DNA from: Paenibacillus bouchesdurhonensis
GTDB lineage: Bacteria > Bacillota > Bacilli > Paenibacillales > Paenibacillaceae
DNA: 64,000 bases
Direction of reading: 5' to 3'
NCBI RefSeq assembly: GCF_900155685.1
Contig: NZ_LT732548.1
Coordinates: 1,215,259 to 1,279,258 of the forward strand
The notes beneath the pieces are model-generated. The model had not been told where the DNA came from and did not search any database. It saw only the letters and a program-made list of their open reading frames with translations. The translations under genes were made by a program, and so were the position numbers. Shown here piece after piece: positions 1-8,514 of this stretch (its first letter is position 1; each line of letters begins with the position of its first letter).

Positions 1-1
1 G

Positions 2-172
2 AGCATCCCGGGAGCGATGCTCGGCGGCGTATTGCTCGGGCTGGTGGAGACGCTGGGCGGCGCCTATATTTCCACGCAGTACAAGAGTGTTATTTCGTTC
101 GCGATTCTCATTATCGTACTGCTGATCCGTCCGTCCGGCATACTCGGTAAAAAAGATATCAACAAGGTGTAG
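2..172 (+). CDS. livH: Branched-chain amino acid ABC transporter permease LivH, C-terminal fragment
   Basis: The window opens inside this gene. The last 56 codons read in frame to a TAG and encode a hydrophobic permease C-terminus ending GILGKKDINKV. LivH is one of the two inner-membrane permeases of the high-affinity Leu/Ile/Val importer. The Gly-rich AMLGGVLLGLVETLG stretch followed by a terminal membrane helix and an RPSGILG motif is typical of LivH/BraD proteins. It lies directly upstream of livM, with no intergenic space, so it belongs to the same operon. The N-terminal part lies outside the window, so start and full length are unknown. Confidence 0.85.
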   Translation, partial: SIPGAMLGGVLLGLVETLGGAYISTQYKSVISFAILIIVLLIRPSGILGKKDINKV

Positions 173-175
173 GTG

Positions 176-1147
176 ATGAGCTTGAGCTTAAGGAAAACAA
201 CGGCTGTAGGGGCAGCGGCCGCACTGTTGATCGCATTGCCCCTCATTCTGCAGCAGGTCAACGATTACTGGATGCATATTGTGATCATGATCGGGATTTT
301 CTCCATTCTGTCTATGAGTCTCAACGTCATTATCGGATATGCTGGGCAATTTGCGCTCGGACATGCTGCCTTTTATGGCATCGGTGCTTATTCTGCAGCC
401 CTGCTCATGATTCATTTTCAAATCTCGTTCTGGATCGCGCTTCCTGCTGCCGCTGTTATTGCAGGATTTTTCGGCTTTTTATTAGGAACTCCGGTTATTC
501 GCCTGCGGGGGGATTATCTAGGGATCGTTACGCTTGGCTTCGGAGAAATCGTGCGGCTGATTTTTGTCAATTGGGTGGATGTGACGCGCGGACCTATGGG
601 GCTGCCGGGAATTCCTGCCCCGACATTGTTCGGTTACTCCTTCAGCGGGAAAACCGAGTTTTATTATTTGATTCTGGCGCTTGTTCTGCTGACGTTTTTC
701 GTCATTCATCGAGTAGTTCATTCGGGTGTCGGCCTCAGTCTGCTGACCATTCGCGAGGATGAGACGCTGGCGCAATCGATCGGGATTCGTCCAAATAAAT
801 ACAAGCTGCTGGCGTTTACCGTGGGAGCGTTCTTTGCCGGGATCGCCGGGGCTTTCTGGGCTTCCTATATTTCCTTTGTCAGCCCTGACGCCTTCCGCTA
901 TTTGGATTCGGTTAATATTTTGGCGATGGTCATTCTTGGGGGATCGGCCAGTCTGCCCGGCTCCGTGCTTGGCGCAGTCATTCTCGTAGTCGCCCCTGAA
1001 TTGCTGCGTTACATGAGCGATTATAGAATGATGCTGCTGGGACTAGCCATTGTCCTGATGATGATCTTCAAGCCAACCGGGTTCTGGGGAGAGAAGCACC
1101 GCAAGTACAATTTTTACGGCATGGTGCGGAAAGGTGAGGGCAAGTGA
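176..1147 (+). CDS. livM: Branched-chain amino acid ABC transporter permease LivM
   Basis: Second membrane subunit of the Liv (HAAT) importer, which transports branched-chain amino acids or related compounds across the cytoplasmic membrane. The protein has about 323 residues and is almost entirely membrane-spanning. It carries the family hallmarks NVIIGYAGQFALGHAAFYGIGAY near the N-terminus (residues 48-70) and RGDYLGIVTLGFGEI in the middle. A GTG codon sits just before the chosen ATG; ATG at 176 has the better spacing to the weak AAGGTG ribosome binding site that overlaps the end of livH. The stop overlaps the livG start by one base, indicating translational coupling. Confidence 0.93.
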   Translation: MSLSLRKTTAVGAAAALLIALPLILQQVNDYWMHIVIMIGIFSILSMSLNVIIGYAGQFALGHAAFYGIGAYSAALLMIHFQISFWIALPAAAVIAGFFGFLLGTPVIRLRGDYLGIVTLGFGEIVRLIFVNWVDVTRGPMGLPGIPAPTLFGYSFSGKTEFYYLILALVLLTFFVIHRVVHSGVGLSLLTIREDETLAQSIGIRPNKYKLLAFTVGAFFAGIAGAFWASYISFVSPDAFRYLDSVNILAMVILGGSASLPGSVLGAVILVVAPELLRYMSDYRMMLLGLAIVLMMIFKPTGFWGEKHRKYNFYGMVRKGEGK

Positions 1148-1923
1148 TGGACAAGGTCTTGGAACTGGAGAAGGTATCGGTCAGATTTGGCGGGCTGGTT
1201 GCCTTGAACAACGTCGACATGTCGGTACGCCGGGGCGAAATTTTATCGATTATCGGGCCGAATGGAGCGGGGAAAACAACGCTTTTCAATCTGCTAACGG
1301 GCATTTATCAGCCAACCTCAGGAAAAATCATTTACAAGAATCGGGTCATCAACAAGTTGAAGCCCTACAAGCGGGTCGGACTGGGGATTGCCCGCACCTT
1401 TCAAAATACGCGATTGTTGAAAAATATGACGGTGCTGGAAAATGTGCTTGTCGCGCATGCGGAATGCAACGGCGAGGGCTTGCTGCAATCGATATTTGCC
1501 GGAGGCTCCGTGCTTAAGCGCCGGGCGGCCATCGTTGAGGAATGCATCCGGAAGCTAGAGGTGGTCGGCCTCTCCCATAAGCTCGACCTCCTTGCCGGAA
1601 GTCTCCCTTACGGGGAGCAGCGGCTGCTCGAAATTGCGAGGGCGCTCGCTACAGGCTGCGAAATTTTGCTTCTTGATGAACCGGCGGCAGGAATGAACGC
1701 GGTGGAAAAAAGCGAGCTCGTGAAAAAAATCCGTCAGCTTTCCAAGGAATTCAACATCGAAATCATACTGATCGAGCATGACATCGGCATGATTATGGAG
1801 ATTTCCGACCACATCGTTGTTTTGAATTATGGTGTGAAAATCGCGGAGGGCAGCGCAGAGGAGATTCAAAGCAACCCTGATGTCATTCAGGCCTATTTAG
1901 GCGGGGAGGTCGAGGGATTTTGA
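1147..1923 (+). CDS. livG: Branched-chain amino acid ABC transporter ATPase LivG
   Basis: Cytoplasmic ATPase subunit of the Liv importer. The Walker A motif GPNGAGKTT is at about residues 38-46. An ABC signature-like stretch (LPYGEQRLLEIARAL) is followed by the Walker B ILLLDEPAAGMN, and the H-loop histidine lies in LIEHDIGMI. The LivG-specific C-terminus with IAEGSAEEIQSNPDVIQAYLG is present. The ATG at 1147 is preferred over the GTG one codon earlier because GGTGAGGG lies at good distance and the ATG overlaps the livM stop. About 258 residues, the normal family length. Confidence 0.94.
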   Translation: MDKVLELEKVSVRFGGLVALNNVDMSVRRGEILSIIGPNGAGKTTLFNLLTGIYQPTSGKIIYKNRVINKLKPYKRVGLGIARTFQNTRLLKNMTVLENVLVAHAECNGEGLLQSIFAGGSVLKRRAAIVEECIRKLEVVGLSHKLDLLAGSLPYGEQRLLEIARALATGCEILLLDEPAAGMNAVEKSELVKKIRQLSKEFNIEIILIEHDIGMIMEISDHIVVLNYGVKIAEGSAEEIQSNPDVIQAYLGGEVEGF

Positions 1924-2648
1924 CAAATGGTAGCCAATTCATCCTGGAAATTAAAGATTTAAGCGTGAATTACGGCGTAATTTCAGCGGTGAAACAGATG
2001 AATCTCCGTATTCGCCCAGGAGAAATCGTAGCCTTGATCGGGACGAACGGCTCCGGGAAAACCTCGGCACTGCGGAGTATTTCCGGCCTCAATCAGAATA
2101 TCCAGGGACAAATCCGTTTTGAAGGGAAAGAAATTACGAAGCTGGAAGCCCATCGGATCGTGGAGAGGGGGATTTCGCAGGTTCCTGAGGGACGGGGAGT
2201 CTTTCCCGATTTGACGGTGCTTGAAAATCTGAAATTAGGCGCATATATCCGCAAAGATAAATCTGGCATTGCCGCTGACATCCAGAGCATGTTCGAGTTG
2301 TTTCCGCGATTGGAAGAGCGGAGGAAGCAGCTGGCAGGGACGATGAGTGGCGGGGAACAGCAGATGTTGGCGATCGCCCGTGCTCTAATGGCCAAGCCGA
2401 AGCTGCTGCTGTTGGATGAGCCATCGATGGGGCTAGCACCGCTGATCGTAAGAGAAATTTTCACGGCGATCCGTAAGGTGAACGAGGAGGGTGTATCCGT
2501 ACTGCTGGTGGAGCAGAACGCCACCATGGCACTGGCAGCGGCCCATCGCGGATATGTAATGGAAACGGGCAGCATCGTCGTTGAAGGCGAAGCGGCGGAG
2601 TTAAGAAATAACGATGTGGTCAAATCCGTTTATTTAGGAATGGGGTAG
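1920..2648 (+). CDS. livF: Branched-chain amino acid ABC transporter ATPase LivF
   Basis: Second ATPase of the Liv importer, about 242 residues. Walker A is GTNGSGKTS, the signature TMSGGEQQMLAIARALM, Walker B LLLLDEPSMGLAP, and the H-loop region LVEQNATMAL, all typical of LivF. The start is a TTG that overlaps the livG stop (TTGA), preceded by GAGG; no better start exists before the conserved FILEIKDLSVNYG. Last gene of the liv operon; the extracellular binding protein gene is not in the window and presumably lies upstream of livH. Confidence 0.92.
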   Translation: MTNGSQFILEIKDLSVNYGVISAVKQMNLRIRPGEIVALIGTNGSGKTSALRSISGLNQNIQGQIRFEGKEITKLEAHRIVERGISQVPEGRGVFPDLTVLENLKLGAYIRKDKSGIAADIQSMFELFPRLEERRKQLAGTMSGGEQQMLAIARALMAKPKLLLLDEPSMGLAPLIVREIFTAIRKVNEEGVSVLLVEQNATMALAAAHRGYVMETGSIVVEGEAAELRNNDVVKSVYLGMG

Positions 2649-2769
2649 CAGCATAAATAAACAGGGGATGTAGTTATGAACTTAAATCATCCAGAAATCT
2701 GGGCGCAACAGCGATCGTAGGGATATTTCGTGTACTTTGGTGCCCCACCTCCATTTCAATCGTTCATCG

Positions 2770-3060
2770 TTATATAAATGGATTTGTAGTAGTTAGTTTC
2801 TGCGGCAAAGATGGGATAGTAGATTTAAATGGATTTCATGTCGTTAGAGGAAGGAGAATAGCCAATGTCGGGCTAGTTCTAGAATCTAGGCGCATAAAAT
2901 CCATCTAATCCCCTGAAACAATCGTTTAAGGCGTAATTAGATACAGGAAATCCATTTAGTGTCCGGCAGCTTGAGTGCAGCAGCCTAATGTGCGGCGGCT
3001 TGAGTGCAATAGCCTAGTGTGCGACAGCCTAGAGTGCAGTAGCTTATATAAGGTGAACTA
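2770..3060 (+). repeat. Structured intergenic repeat element, copy A
   Basis: The 550 bases between livF and the next gene hold no credible ORF. From about 2770 to 3060 the sequence matches, base for base over long stretches, the reverse complement of 61690-62063. Shared blocks include AGTAGTTAGTTTC, TAGATTTAAATGGATTTCATG and TAATTAGATACA. Inside the element TAAATGGATTTC (2826-2837) is perfectly complementary to GAAATCCATTTA (2947-2958), with other related AAATGGATTT/AAATCCATCT pairs nested nearby. The last 90 bases are a degenerate tandem array of units like GTGCAGCAGCCTAAT and GTGCGGCGGCTTGA. Both copies start a short distance after the stop codon of a gene in the same orientation. Function unknown; a dispersed non-coding repeat is the simplest reading. 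Confidence 0.8.
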
Positions 3061-3198
3061 AAGAACGTACTTGGCTAACATTCATTTTAATAGATCAACC
3101 TATACATTTGGATAGTAACGGAAATTTACAGCCGCTTGTGCTGCAATGGGAGATTGTTGAAGTCAGTACAGATAGATTAATAGAGGAGGCGTCTGAAG

Positions 3199-3756
3199 AT
3201 GAGCCAAGAAAACCAGGACAAAATACAAGAGGATTCGCAGCAAAAGCTGAATCATGATGAGAGTTTGGAGCCGGTATCTCCTTATACGATCATGGCGAAA
3301 TTGTTTGCCCATCTCTCAAAAGCGGTGGTAGATCGCTTCGGGGAAGAAGGGAAGGATGCGATCCGCGAGGGAGTGCGCACCTTTGGCGAGGAACGTGGCA
3401 GGGATATTGCCCGCCGCGCTGCGGCTGCCGGGCAGCCGAATGACATCCACAGCTATTTGCCGAACTACGATATGGGGCGCAGCGACTTGTTCGAATATGA
3501 GACAGAGTATCATCCGGTTGAAATCGAGCAGAACTTTACGAGATGCGCGTTCGGGGATCAGTGGAAGAAGGATGGAATGGAGGAATACGGGATACTCTAT
3601 TGCGAGATGATTGATCCGGCGATTGCCAGAGGCTACAACCCGAATTTCGAAGTTGTACATGATAAATACTTGCTCAAAGACGGGAATTGCCATTTCAGGT
3701 TCCAGATGAAGTCATCGGAGAAGGAGCCTGGAGGTGAGGAGAGTGGAGATCAATAA
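3199..3756 (+). CDS. L-2-amino-thiazoline-4-carboxylic acid (ATC) hydrolase family protein
   Basis: A 185-residue soluble protein resembling the ATC hydrolase family, which opens L-2-amino-thiazoline-4-carboxylate to N- or S-carbamoyl-L-cysteine on the way to cysteine. Recognisable parts are the N-terminal helical region with FGEEGKDAIREGVRTFGEERG, then FTRCAFGDQWKKDGMEEYG, and the closing YCEMIDPAIARGYNPNFEV and FRFQMK strands. It has a clear AGAGGAGG ribosome binding site before ATG. The 3' end overlaps the start of a carbamoyl-amino-acid hydrolase, exactly the enzyme that would complete cysteine release, which strengthens the call. Substrate assignment is by family and context, not proven. 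Confidence 0.75.
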   Translation: MSQENQDKIQEDSQQKLNHDESLEPVSPYTIMAKLFAHLSKAVVDRFGEEGKDAIREGVRTFGEERGRDIARRAAAAGQPNDIHSYLPNYDMGRSDLFEYETEYHPVEIEQNFTRCAFGDQWKKDGMEEYGILYCEMIDPAIARGYNPNFEVVHDKYLLKDGNCHFRFQMKSSEKEPGGEESGDQ

Positions 3757-4978
3757 GGATCGCTTATGGTTCAGATTGATGGAGCTCGGACAAATCGGAA
3801 AACAGATCAGCGGGGGAGTTACCCGCTATTCTTTTACCCTCGATGAATCTCGTGCCAAGGAGCTGGTTACCGCTTATATGAAGGAAGCGGGACTAGTTGT
3901 CCGCGAGGATGCGGCAGGGAACGTCATCGGGCGCCGTGAAGGGGCTAACCCCTCCGCATCTGTAATTCTGACTGGATCTCATATCGATACGGTTCCGGAT
4001 GGCGGAATGTTCGACGGGGCGCTCGGTGTTCTTTCGGCAATCGAAGCGCTGCAGCGGATGAACGAGCTGGGCATACGAAACGCTCATCCTATTGAAGTCA
4101 TAGCCTTCACAGATGAGGAGGGCTCTCGGTTCGGATTCGGAATGATCGGCAGTCGGGCTATGGCCGGAACATTGCGGCAGGAGGATTTGGAGCAGCGGGA
4201 TGAACAGGGCGTTACGATTGCAGAAGCGATGCGAACCGCAGGATTAGATCCGCAGCGCATCGGCGAGGCAGCGAAGTCGCCGCATGAGGTGAAGGCTTAC
4301 GTAGAGCTGCATATTGAGCAGGGTCGGGTACTGGAGAAACTGGATGAGCCGGCAGGCCTCGTGACAGGCATCGCCGGCCCGCTCTGGCAGCAGTTTACGC
4401 TGAGCGGACAGGCGGGTCACGCTGGGGCAACCCCGATGTACCTGCGCAGAGATCCGATGCAGGCCGCCACCGAGATTTTAAGTTATATTTACGCGGAAGC
4501 AAAGAAGTTCAACAACGCGGTGGCCACGGTAGGGAAGCTGCGGGTTCTGCCGGGAGGAGTCAACGTCATTCCCGGCGAGGTACAATTTTCGCTCGACTTG
4601 CGCGACATCGATCAAGTCGAAAGGGATCGGCTGGAGGCGAGCATTCGTGCATTCAGCAAGCAGGTGTGTGAAAAGCACGGGATCGAATTGCAGATTGATC
4701 TGCTGCAAAGAGTGGCGCCAGCTCCCAGTTCCCCAGTGGTGCAGGAAGCGGTAGCCAAGGCGGGGAAACTCGCTGGTTTGCCAGAATTGCCACGATTAGT
4801 GAGCGGTGCCGGCCATGACGGAATGCAGTTCATCTCCCATTGGCCGCTTGGCATGATTTTCGTACGTTCCCGTGACGGCATCAGCCACAATCCGAAGGAA
4901 TGGAGTTCTCCCGAGGACTGCGCGGCGGGAACAGAAGTGCTGTTTCATACCTTACTGGAGCTGGCGAATGAAAGATAG
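3743..4978 (+). CDS. N-carbamoyl-L-amino acid hydrolase (M20 family, HyuC/AtcC-like)
   Basis: Metal-dependent amidohydrolase of the M20 hydantoinase/carbamoylase family, about 411 residues. Visible metal and active-site motifs are GSHIDTVPDGGMFDGALG (His80, Asp91), FTDEEGSRFG (Glu125-Glu126), the YVELHIEQG motif and GAGHDGMQF near the C-terminus, plus the dimerisation domain with GQAGHAGATPM. The GTG at 3743 is chosen because GGAGGTGA ends five bases before it; an earlier GTG at 3734 lies within that ribosome binding site. It overlaps the ATC hydrolase gene by 14 bases, implying coupled translation. The likely role is hydrolysis of N-carbamoyl-cysteine (or another carbamoyl amino acid, or allantoate); family alone does not fix the substrate. 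Confidence 0.85.
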   Translation: MEINKDRLWFRLMELGQIGKQISGGVTRYSFTLDESRAKELVTAYMKEAGLVVREDAAGNVIGRREGANPSASVILTGSHIDTVPDGGMFDGALGVLSAIEALQRMNELGIRNAHPIEVIAFTDEEGSRFGFGMIGSRAMAGTLRQEDLEQRDEQGVTIAEAMRTAGLDPQRIGEAAKSPHEVKAYVELHIEQGRVLEKLDEPAGLVTGIAGPLWQQFTLSGQAGHAGATPMYLRRDPMQAATEILSYIYAEAKKFNNAVATVGKLRVLPGGVNVIPGEVQFSLDLRDIDQVERDRLEASIRAFSKQVCEKHGIELQIDLLQRVAPAPSSPVVQEAVAKAGKLAGLPELPRLVSGAGHDGMQFISHWPLGMIFVRSRDGISHNPKEWSSPEDCAAGTEVLFHTLLELANER

Positions 4979-5165
4979 ATAGAGGCTCGTTCAGCATTGG
5001 GGAGCCGTCAGAATAGGAAGGTGCTGGATTAAAAGAGGTAACAGATGGTGCCTCCGATATTGAGGTATATTCTGGGATATACTGATAAACTTAAATAAGG
5101 GGCCGGTTGCACCCGACCCCTCTGCACAACTTCCGCTATAAGAGCGGTTGGCTGGATGAGGTACA

Positions 5166-5207
5166 GAAATAGACCGTCACCCTATCACGGGCGGTCTATT
5201 TCTTTGC
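5166..5207. terminator. Bidirectional intrinsic terminator between convergent genes
   Basis: An 11-bp perfect stem, GAAATAGACCG (5166-5176) with CGGTCTATTTC (5192-5202), with a 15-base loop and T-rich sequence on both sides. It sits between the carbamoylase gene and the convergent IclR gene and can serve both. The rest of the 309-base gap (4979-5287) has a weaker GC-rich hairpin near 5100-5122 and nothing else recognisable. Confidence 0.8.
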
Positions 5208-5287
5208 AATTGGTTGACAAGCGCTACAATGATGGTAACGACCGGCGTCAATAGCGCTACAATAAGCGAATCAAATTTGGAGCCGAC

Positions 5288-6079
5288 CTAGACTTGGACG
5301 GATCTGAAAGGATAGCCGAATTGATTAGAAATCCCTCCAGCCGCAGCGAGTAAATCCGCGAGGATTAGCTCTTCATTCTCCTTAATTCGGGCGAGCGAAC
5401 CAATGACACTGATCGTGCCTATGGTTTGCCCAGCGGCATCCTTTACAGGAGCGGCGATACTATACGCCCCCGCCTCGATTTCCTCGTCCTCAATGCTGTA
5501 CCCCTGCTCCCGGATTTGCTGGAGGCAGTTTAGCAGCTTCTTCTTATCCGTTATCGTCTTCTCCGTCAGTTTGGTCAGTTTATAGTTCTGCAGCAGACTT
5601 TGCAGCTCGAGCTCCGGCATATGGGCCAGAAATATTTTACCCGAAGCGGAGGCGTGCATCGGCAGCTTGCTGCCTGCCCGCGAGCTAACAATGAAGTAGT
5701 TGTTTGGGGATTCCACCTTGTCTACACAGAAGATTTGTTCATGTTGATAAACGTATAAGTGAGAGGTCTCGTGAAATTTCTTAGTTAGTTCCGTAAGGTA
5801 CGGATGCCCGATCTCCTTGAGATCGAGGCTTTGTGAAACCAGATTGGCCTTCAACAGAAACTCGAGGCCGAGCCGGTATTTGCCGTTGTTCGGGTTTTTA
5901 TCGATATATGAATAAGCGCAGAGCGTATTGATAAGACCGTAAACGGTACTTATATTTAGATTCAGCTTCTCGCTGATCTCAGTAAGCGACAGTTGAGTAT
6001 GCAGCGAATCAAAGCAGTTTACGATATCAAGCGCCCGTTTCACGGACTGAATCAGGCGAGGGTTTTTCTCACTCAACAC
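5288..6079 (-). CDS. IclR-family transcriptional regulator
   Basis: A 263-residue cytoplasmic DNA-binding regulator. The N-terminal winged helix-turn-helix (about residues 8-75) contains IQSVKRALDIVNCF and LTEISEKLNLNISTVYGLINTL. The C-terminal IclR effector domain has the characteristic SRAGSKLPMHASASGKIFLA segment and the late GAYSIAAPVKDAAGQTIGTISVIG. A longer reading frame begins upstream, but GGAGG lies inside it, five bases before the GTG at 6079, which is therefore preferred (TTG at 6076 is also possible). It faces the ATC hydrolase/carbamoylase genes and probably controls them or the liv genes; that link is inferred from position. An imperfect palindrome at 6162-6179 could be its own operator. 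Confidence 0.9.
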   Translation of the reverse strand: MLSEKNPRLIQSVKRALDIVNCFDSLHTQLSLTEISEKLNLNISTVYGLINTLCAYSYIDKNPNNGKYRLGLEFLLKANLVSQSLDLKEIGHPYLTELTKKFHETSHLYVYQHEQIFCVDKVESPNNYFIVSSRAGSKLPMHASASGKIFLAHMPELELQSLLQNYKLTKLTEKTITDKKKLLNCLQQIREQGYSIEDEEIEAGAYSIAAPVKDAAGQTIGTISVIGSLARIKENEELILADLLAAAGGISNQFGYPFRSVQV

Positions 6080-6229
6080 TATAACCTCCAACTACATTCC
6101 TGTTATTTTTATCTATATTCCCTATGTTCAGGTCTTTATCCGACAATGTCAATAGGAATTTGATAATGTTGACAATATCATAACGCTAGCTACTGACCTC
6201 TTGGCAGTACGAACATAAATATAAAGCTT

Positions 6230-6245
6230 GAAGGGTATACCCTTC
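6230..6245. promoter_or_regulatory. Perfect 16-bp palindrome, function unknown
   Basis: GAAGGGTATACCCTTC is a perfect palindrome in the 350-base gap between the IclR gene and the sugar transporter operon. It lies just before a terminator-like hairpin at 6253-6297. It could be a protein-binding site or part of a structured transcript; no matching second copy was found nearby. Confidence 0.4.
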
Positions 6246-6252
6246 TACGAAA

Positions 6253-6297
6253 ACGGCCTTGACCCGAATTTAATCGGAGCCAAGGCCGTCGTTTTAT
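6253..6297 (+). terminator. Terminator-like hairpin without an obvious upstream gene
   Basis: ACGGCCTTG (6253-6261) pairs with CAAGGCCGT (6281-6289), followed by CGTTTTATT. No plus-strand gene ends here, so it could terminate a short untranslated RNA or act on transcription from the other strand, where a shorter T-run also follows. The remainder of 6080-6432 contains only the palindromes listed separately. Confidence 0.55.
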
Positions 6298-6393
6298 TAT
6301 GCCTATGTAAAACGATGCAATCTAGCAAGCTTCACTTAACTGCACCTTAATATAAGGATAATACCAAGCTAATAGAATGAATTTATAGTAGTC

Positions 6394-6409
6394 GTATAGA
6401 CGTCTAGAC
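6394..6409. promoter_or_regulatory. Candidate GntR/UTRA operator upstream of the sugar transporter operon
   Basis: GTATAGACGTCTAGAC is an inverted repeat with a perfect 10-bp core TAGACGTCTA (6397-6406). It lies just after a possible -10 (TATAGT, 6384-6389) and just before the first coding region. HutC/UTRA-type GntR regulators often bind related GTNTAGAC half-sites, and a regulator of that class is the last regulatory gene of this operon (11124-11873). Feedback control by that protein is inferred. Confidence 0.55.
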
Positions 6410-6432
6410 AAATGAAAAAGAAGGAGAACGAT

Positions 6433-7263
6433 TTGAATCGGTTACTAACAAGCTCCAAATATGTTTTTGTAGGTTTTATGCTGCTGTGGACGTTGTTCCC
6501 CATTTATTGGGTGACGGTCATCGCCACGCAAAATTCATCGGATTTATTTTCTAAGGTGTCGCTGCTGCCTAGTTCCATCACATTGCAGCATCTGCTGGAC
6601 ATTTTTGCGGAGGATCATTATGTATTGCCGTTGTTCAACAGCATTCTCATTACAATGTGTTCCCTGTTGGTTGTGTTGTTGTTTGGGGTATCCAGTGCTT
6701 ATGTATTGGGAGGAAGGACATTTAAAGTCGCGTTTAAGAAAACGCTGCTCATATGGATTCTGCTGGTCAGAGTATTGCCGCCGATTACGTTTGCGCTGCC
6801 TCTCTACATAATAATGAACAACGTAGGTCTTCTGGATACAAAGCTCCCGATTATACTAGCCCATGTGCTGGTCAACATCCCTTTAGTGATTTGGTTTATG
6901 ATAGGCTTCTTCGCTAACGTACCCGATGAGATCGTAGAAAGTGCGCGGATCGATGGAGCCACCGAATTCCAAATTTATGTTAGGGTCGTGCTGCCGTTAG
7001 TGGTGCCAGGGATTGCCGCTGTAACGATATTATCGTTTATGGCTTCATGGAATGAATATTTGTATAGTGTTATTTTCATTCAAAGCCCTAGCGACTTTAC
7101 GATTCCGCTGAAGCTGGCCACGCTAAACAGTGAACAGGAGTTGACGGAGTGGGGCAAGGTGGCGAGCGGCGGTATCGTGTCTTTGATCCCCGTAATATTG
7201 ATCGCTATGCTTATGCAGAAATACTTGATGAGCGGTCTAACTGCGGGCGCTGTGAAAGAATAG
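6433..7263 (+). CDS. CUT1-type sugar ABC transporter permease (MalG-like)
   Basis: Inner-membrane permease of about 276 residues with six predicted membrane helices. The cytoplasmic EAA loop reads ESARIDGATEFQIYVRVVLPLVVPG, the docking site for the ATPase. The ATG at 6412 lacks a ribosome binding site; the TTG at 6433 has AAGGAG six bases upstream and is preferred. It is the first gene of a run with the binding protein and second permease. No ATPase gene is present in the cluster, as is usual in Bacillales, where one shared MsmX-type ATPase energises many CUT1 importers. Confidence 0.88.
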   Translation: MNRLLTSSKYVFVGFMLLWTLFPIYWVTVIATQNSSDLFSKVSLLPSSITLQHLLDIFAEDHYVLPLFNSILITMCSLLVVLLFGVSSAYVLGGRTFKVAFKKTLLIWILLVRVLPPITFALPLYIIMNNVGLLDTKLPIILAHVLVNIPLVIWFMIGFFANVPDEIVESARIDGATEFQIYVRVVLPLVVPGIAAVTILSFMASWNEYLYSVIFIQSPSDFTIPLKLATLNSEQELTEWGKVASGGIVSLIPVILIAMLMQKYLMSGLTAGAVKE

Positions 7264-7273
7264 GAGGATAACC

Positions 7274-8488
7274 ATGAAAAAGAATGTTTTTATACTCATT
7301 AGTCTAATTTTAGTCGCGAGCATACTGGCAGGCTGCCAAAGCAAGGGGGCGGACAAGCTAGTCGTTGCCGCAAGGGGAGGCTCTCATGTGACGGCAATGG
7401 AAGCCGTGAAGGAGGCCTTCGAAAAGGAGCATAACGTGCAGGTCGAAATTCTCGGGCTTGAAGCAGCGGATTTGAAACAAAAAATATCGTTGGACGCAAA
7501 AAATAAAAACGGCGCCTACGATATAATCATGGCTGACGATCCTTGGATGCCGGAATTCAGCGAAGCTGGCATTTTTGCTAATCTATCCAGCCTAGGTGTT
7601 ACAGAGGACGCGGATTTTGAAGCATCGTCACTGGCCTTGGGTAAGCATCCGTATGCTACGGGCGAGCTATATGCTCTGCCGTTCTCTGGAAATGTCCAGT
7701 TGTTCTTCTACAATAAGCAACTGCTCGATAAGCATAATTATGAAGTCCCTCAAAGCTGGGAAGAGGTGCTGAGTATGGCGAAAGCGATTCATGAAAAGGA
7801 CGGAGTCGCCGGTTACGTTATTCGCGGCCAACAAGGAAATCCGATCGTATCCGACTTTTTGCCCATTTTTTGGGCGTATGGCGGACAAGTATTCGATGAC
7901 AATTGGAATGCGCAGATCGATTCCGAAGCAGGTAAAAAGGCATTAAACACATACATGGAGCTTCTCGCCGTAGGGGCGAATTATGAAACGACAGATATCG
8001 TCAGCTCGCTGTCGACGGGTCAGGCAGCGATGGCATTGGGCTGGCCGTCATGGTTTATTACGGGCGAAGAGGCAAGCGCAGAGTATTCCCCGGTTCCGGC
8101 TCAAGTGGCAGATGGCGCCGAAGCGTTCGCTACGGGAATGATCGGCAACTGGATGATGGGAGTAACGGCGAATTCGAAAAAACCTGAGCTGGCCGCCGAG
8201 TTCTTAACGTTCATTACAAGCCGTGATATTCAAAAGCAAATGGTAGAGCATGGCGGGGTGCCAACAAGAAAAAGCGCATATCTGGACAGTGAATTGTCCA
8301 CCAAATACAAGCATTTTCCGGTTCAATTAGAGGCACTGGAGAACTCTATGGCAAGACCGAGAACACCGCTTTGGTCACGCGTAGAAGAAGCACTCGGTAC
8401 GGAACTGTCCGCAGCGATTGCTGGCACGAAGACGGTGGAGGACGCACTGTCCGCAGCAAATCAAGAGATCGATCAGATCATGAAATAA
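7274..8488 (+). CDS. Extracellular solute-binding lipoprotein of a sugar-type ABC transporter
   Basis: A 404-residue family 1 solute-binding protein. A lipoprotein signal peptide ends in the lipobox ILAGC with Cys21, so it is tethered to the outer face of the membrane. After it, KLVVAARGGSHVTAMEAVK and YDIIMADDPWMPEFSEAG are typical of CUT1 binding proteins. It lies between the two permease genes (10 bases after the first, good AGGAGG site). The ligand cannot be read from sequence; downstream phosphatase and MBL hydrolase genes suggest a phosphorylated or ester-linked compound. Confidence 0.88.
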   Translation: MKKNVFILISLILVASILAGCQSKGADKLVVAARGGSHVTAMEAVKEAFEKEHNVQVEILGLEAADLKQKISLDAKNKNGAYDIIMADDPWMPEFSEAGIFANLSSLGVTEDADFEASSLALGKHPYATGELYALPFSGNVQLFFYNKQLLDKHNYEVPQSWEEVLSMAKAIHEKDGVAGYVIRGQQGNPIVSDFLPIFWAYGGQVFDDNWNAQIDSEAGKKALNTYMELLAVGANYETTDIVSSLSTGQAAMALGWPSWFITGEEASAEYSPVPAQVADGAEAFATGMIGNWMMGVTANSKKPELAAEFLTFITSRDIQKQMVEHGGVPTRKSAYLDSELSTKYKHFPVQLEALENSMARPRTPLWSRVEEALGTELSAAIAGTKTVEDALSAANQEIDQIMK

Positions 8489-8514
8489 GGTTCATCCAAA
8501 GGTGAAGGAGTGGA

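Noticed and set aside
2093..2623. 176-codon minus-strand frame inside livF
   Set aside because: Shadow of a well-supported ATPase gene with all ABC motifs on the plus strand.
2968..3050. Short tandem units in the intergenic repeat considered as a CRISPR array
   Set aside because: Units are about 15 bases, degenerate and without unique spacers or cas genes.
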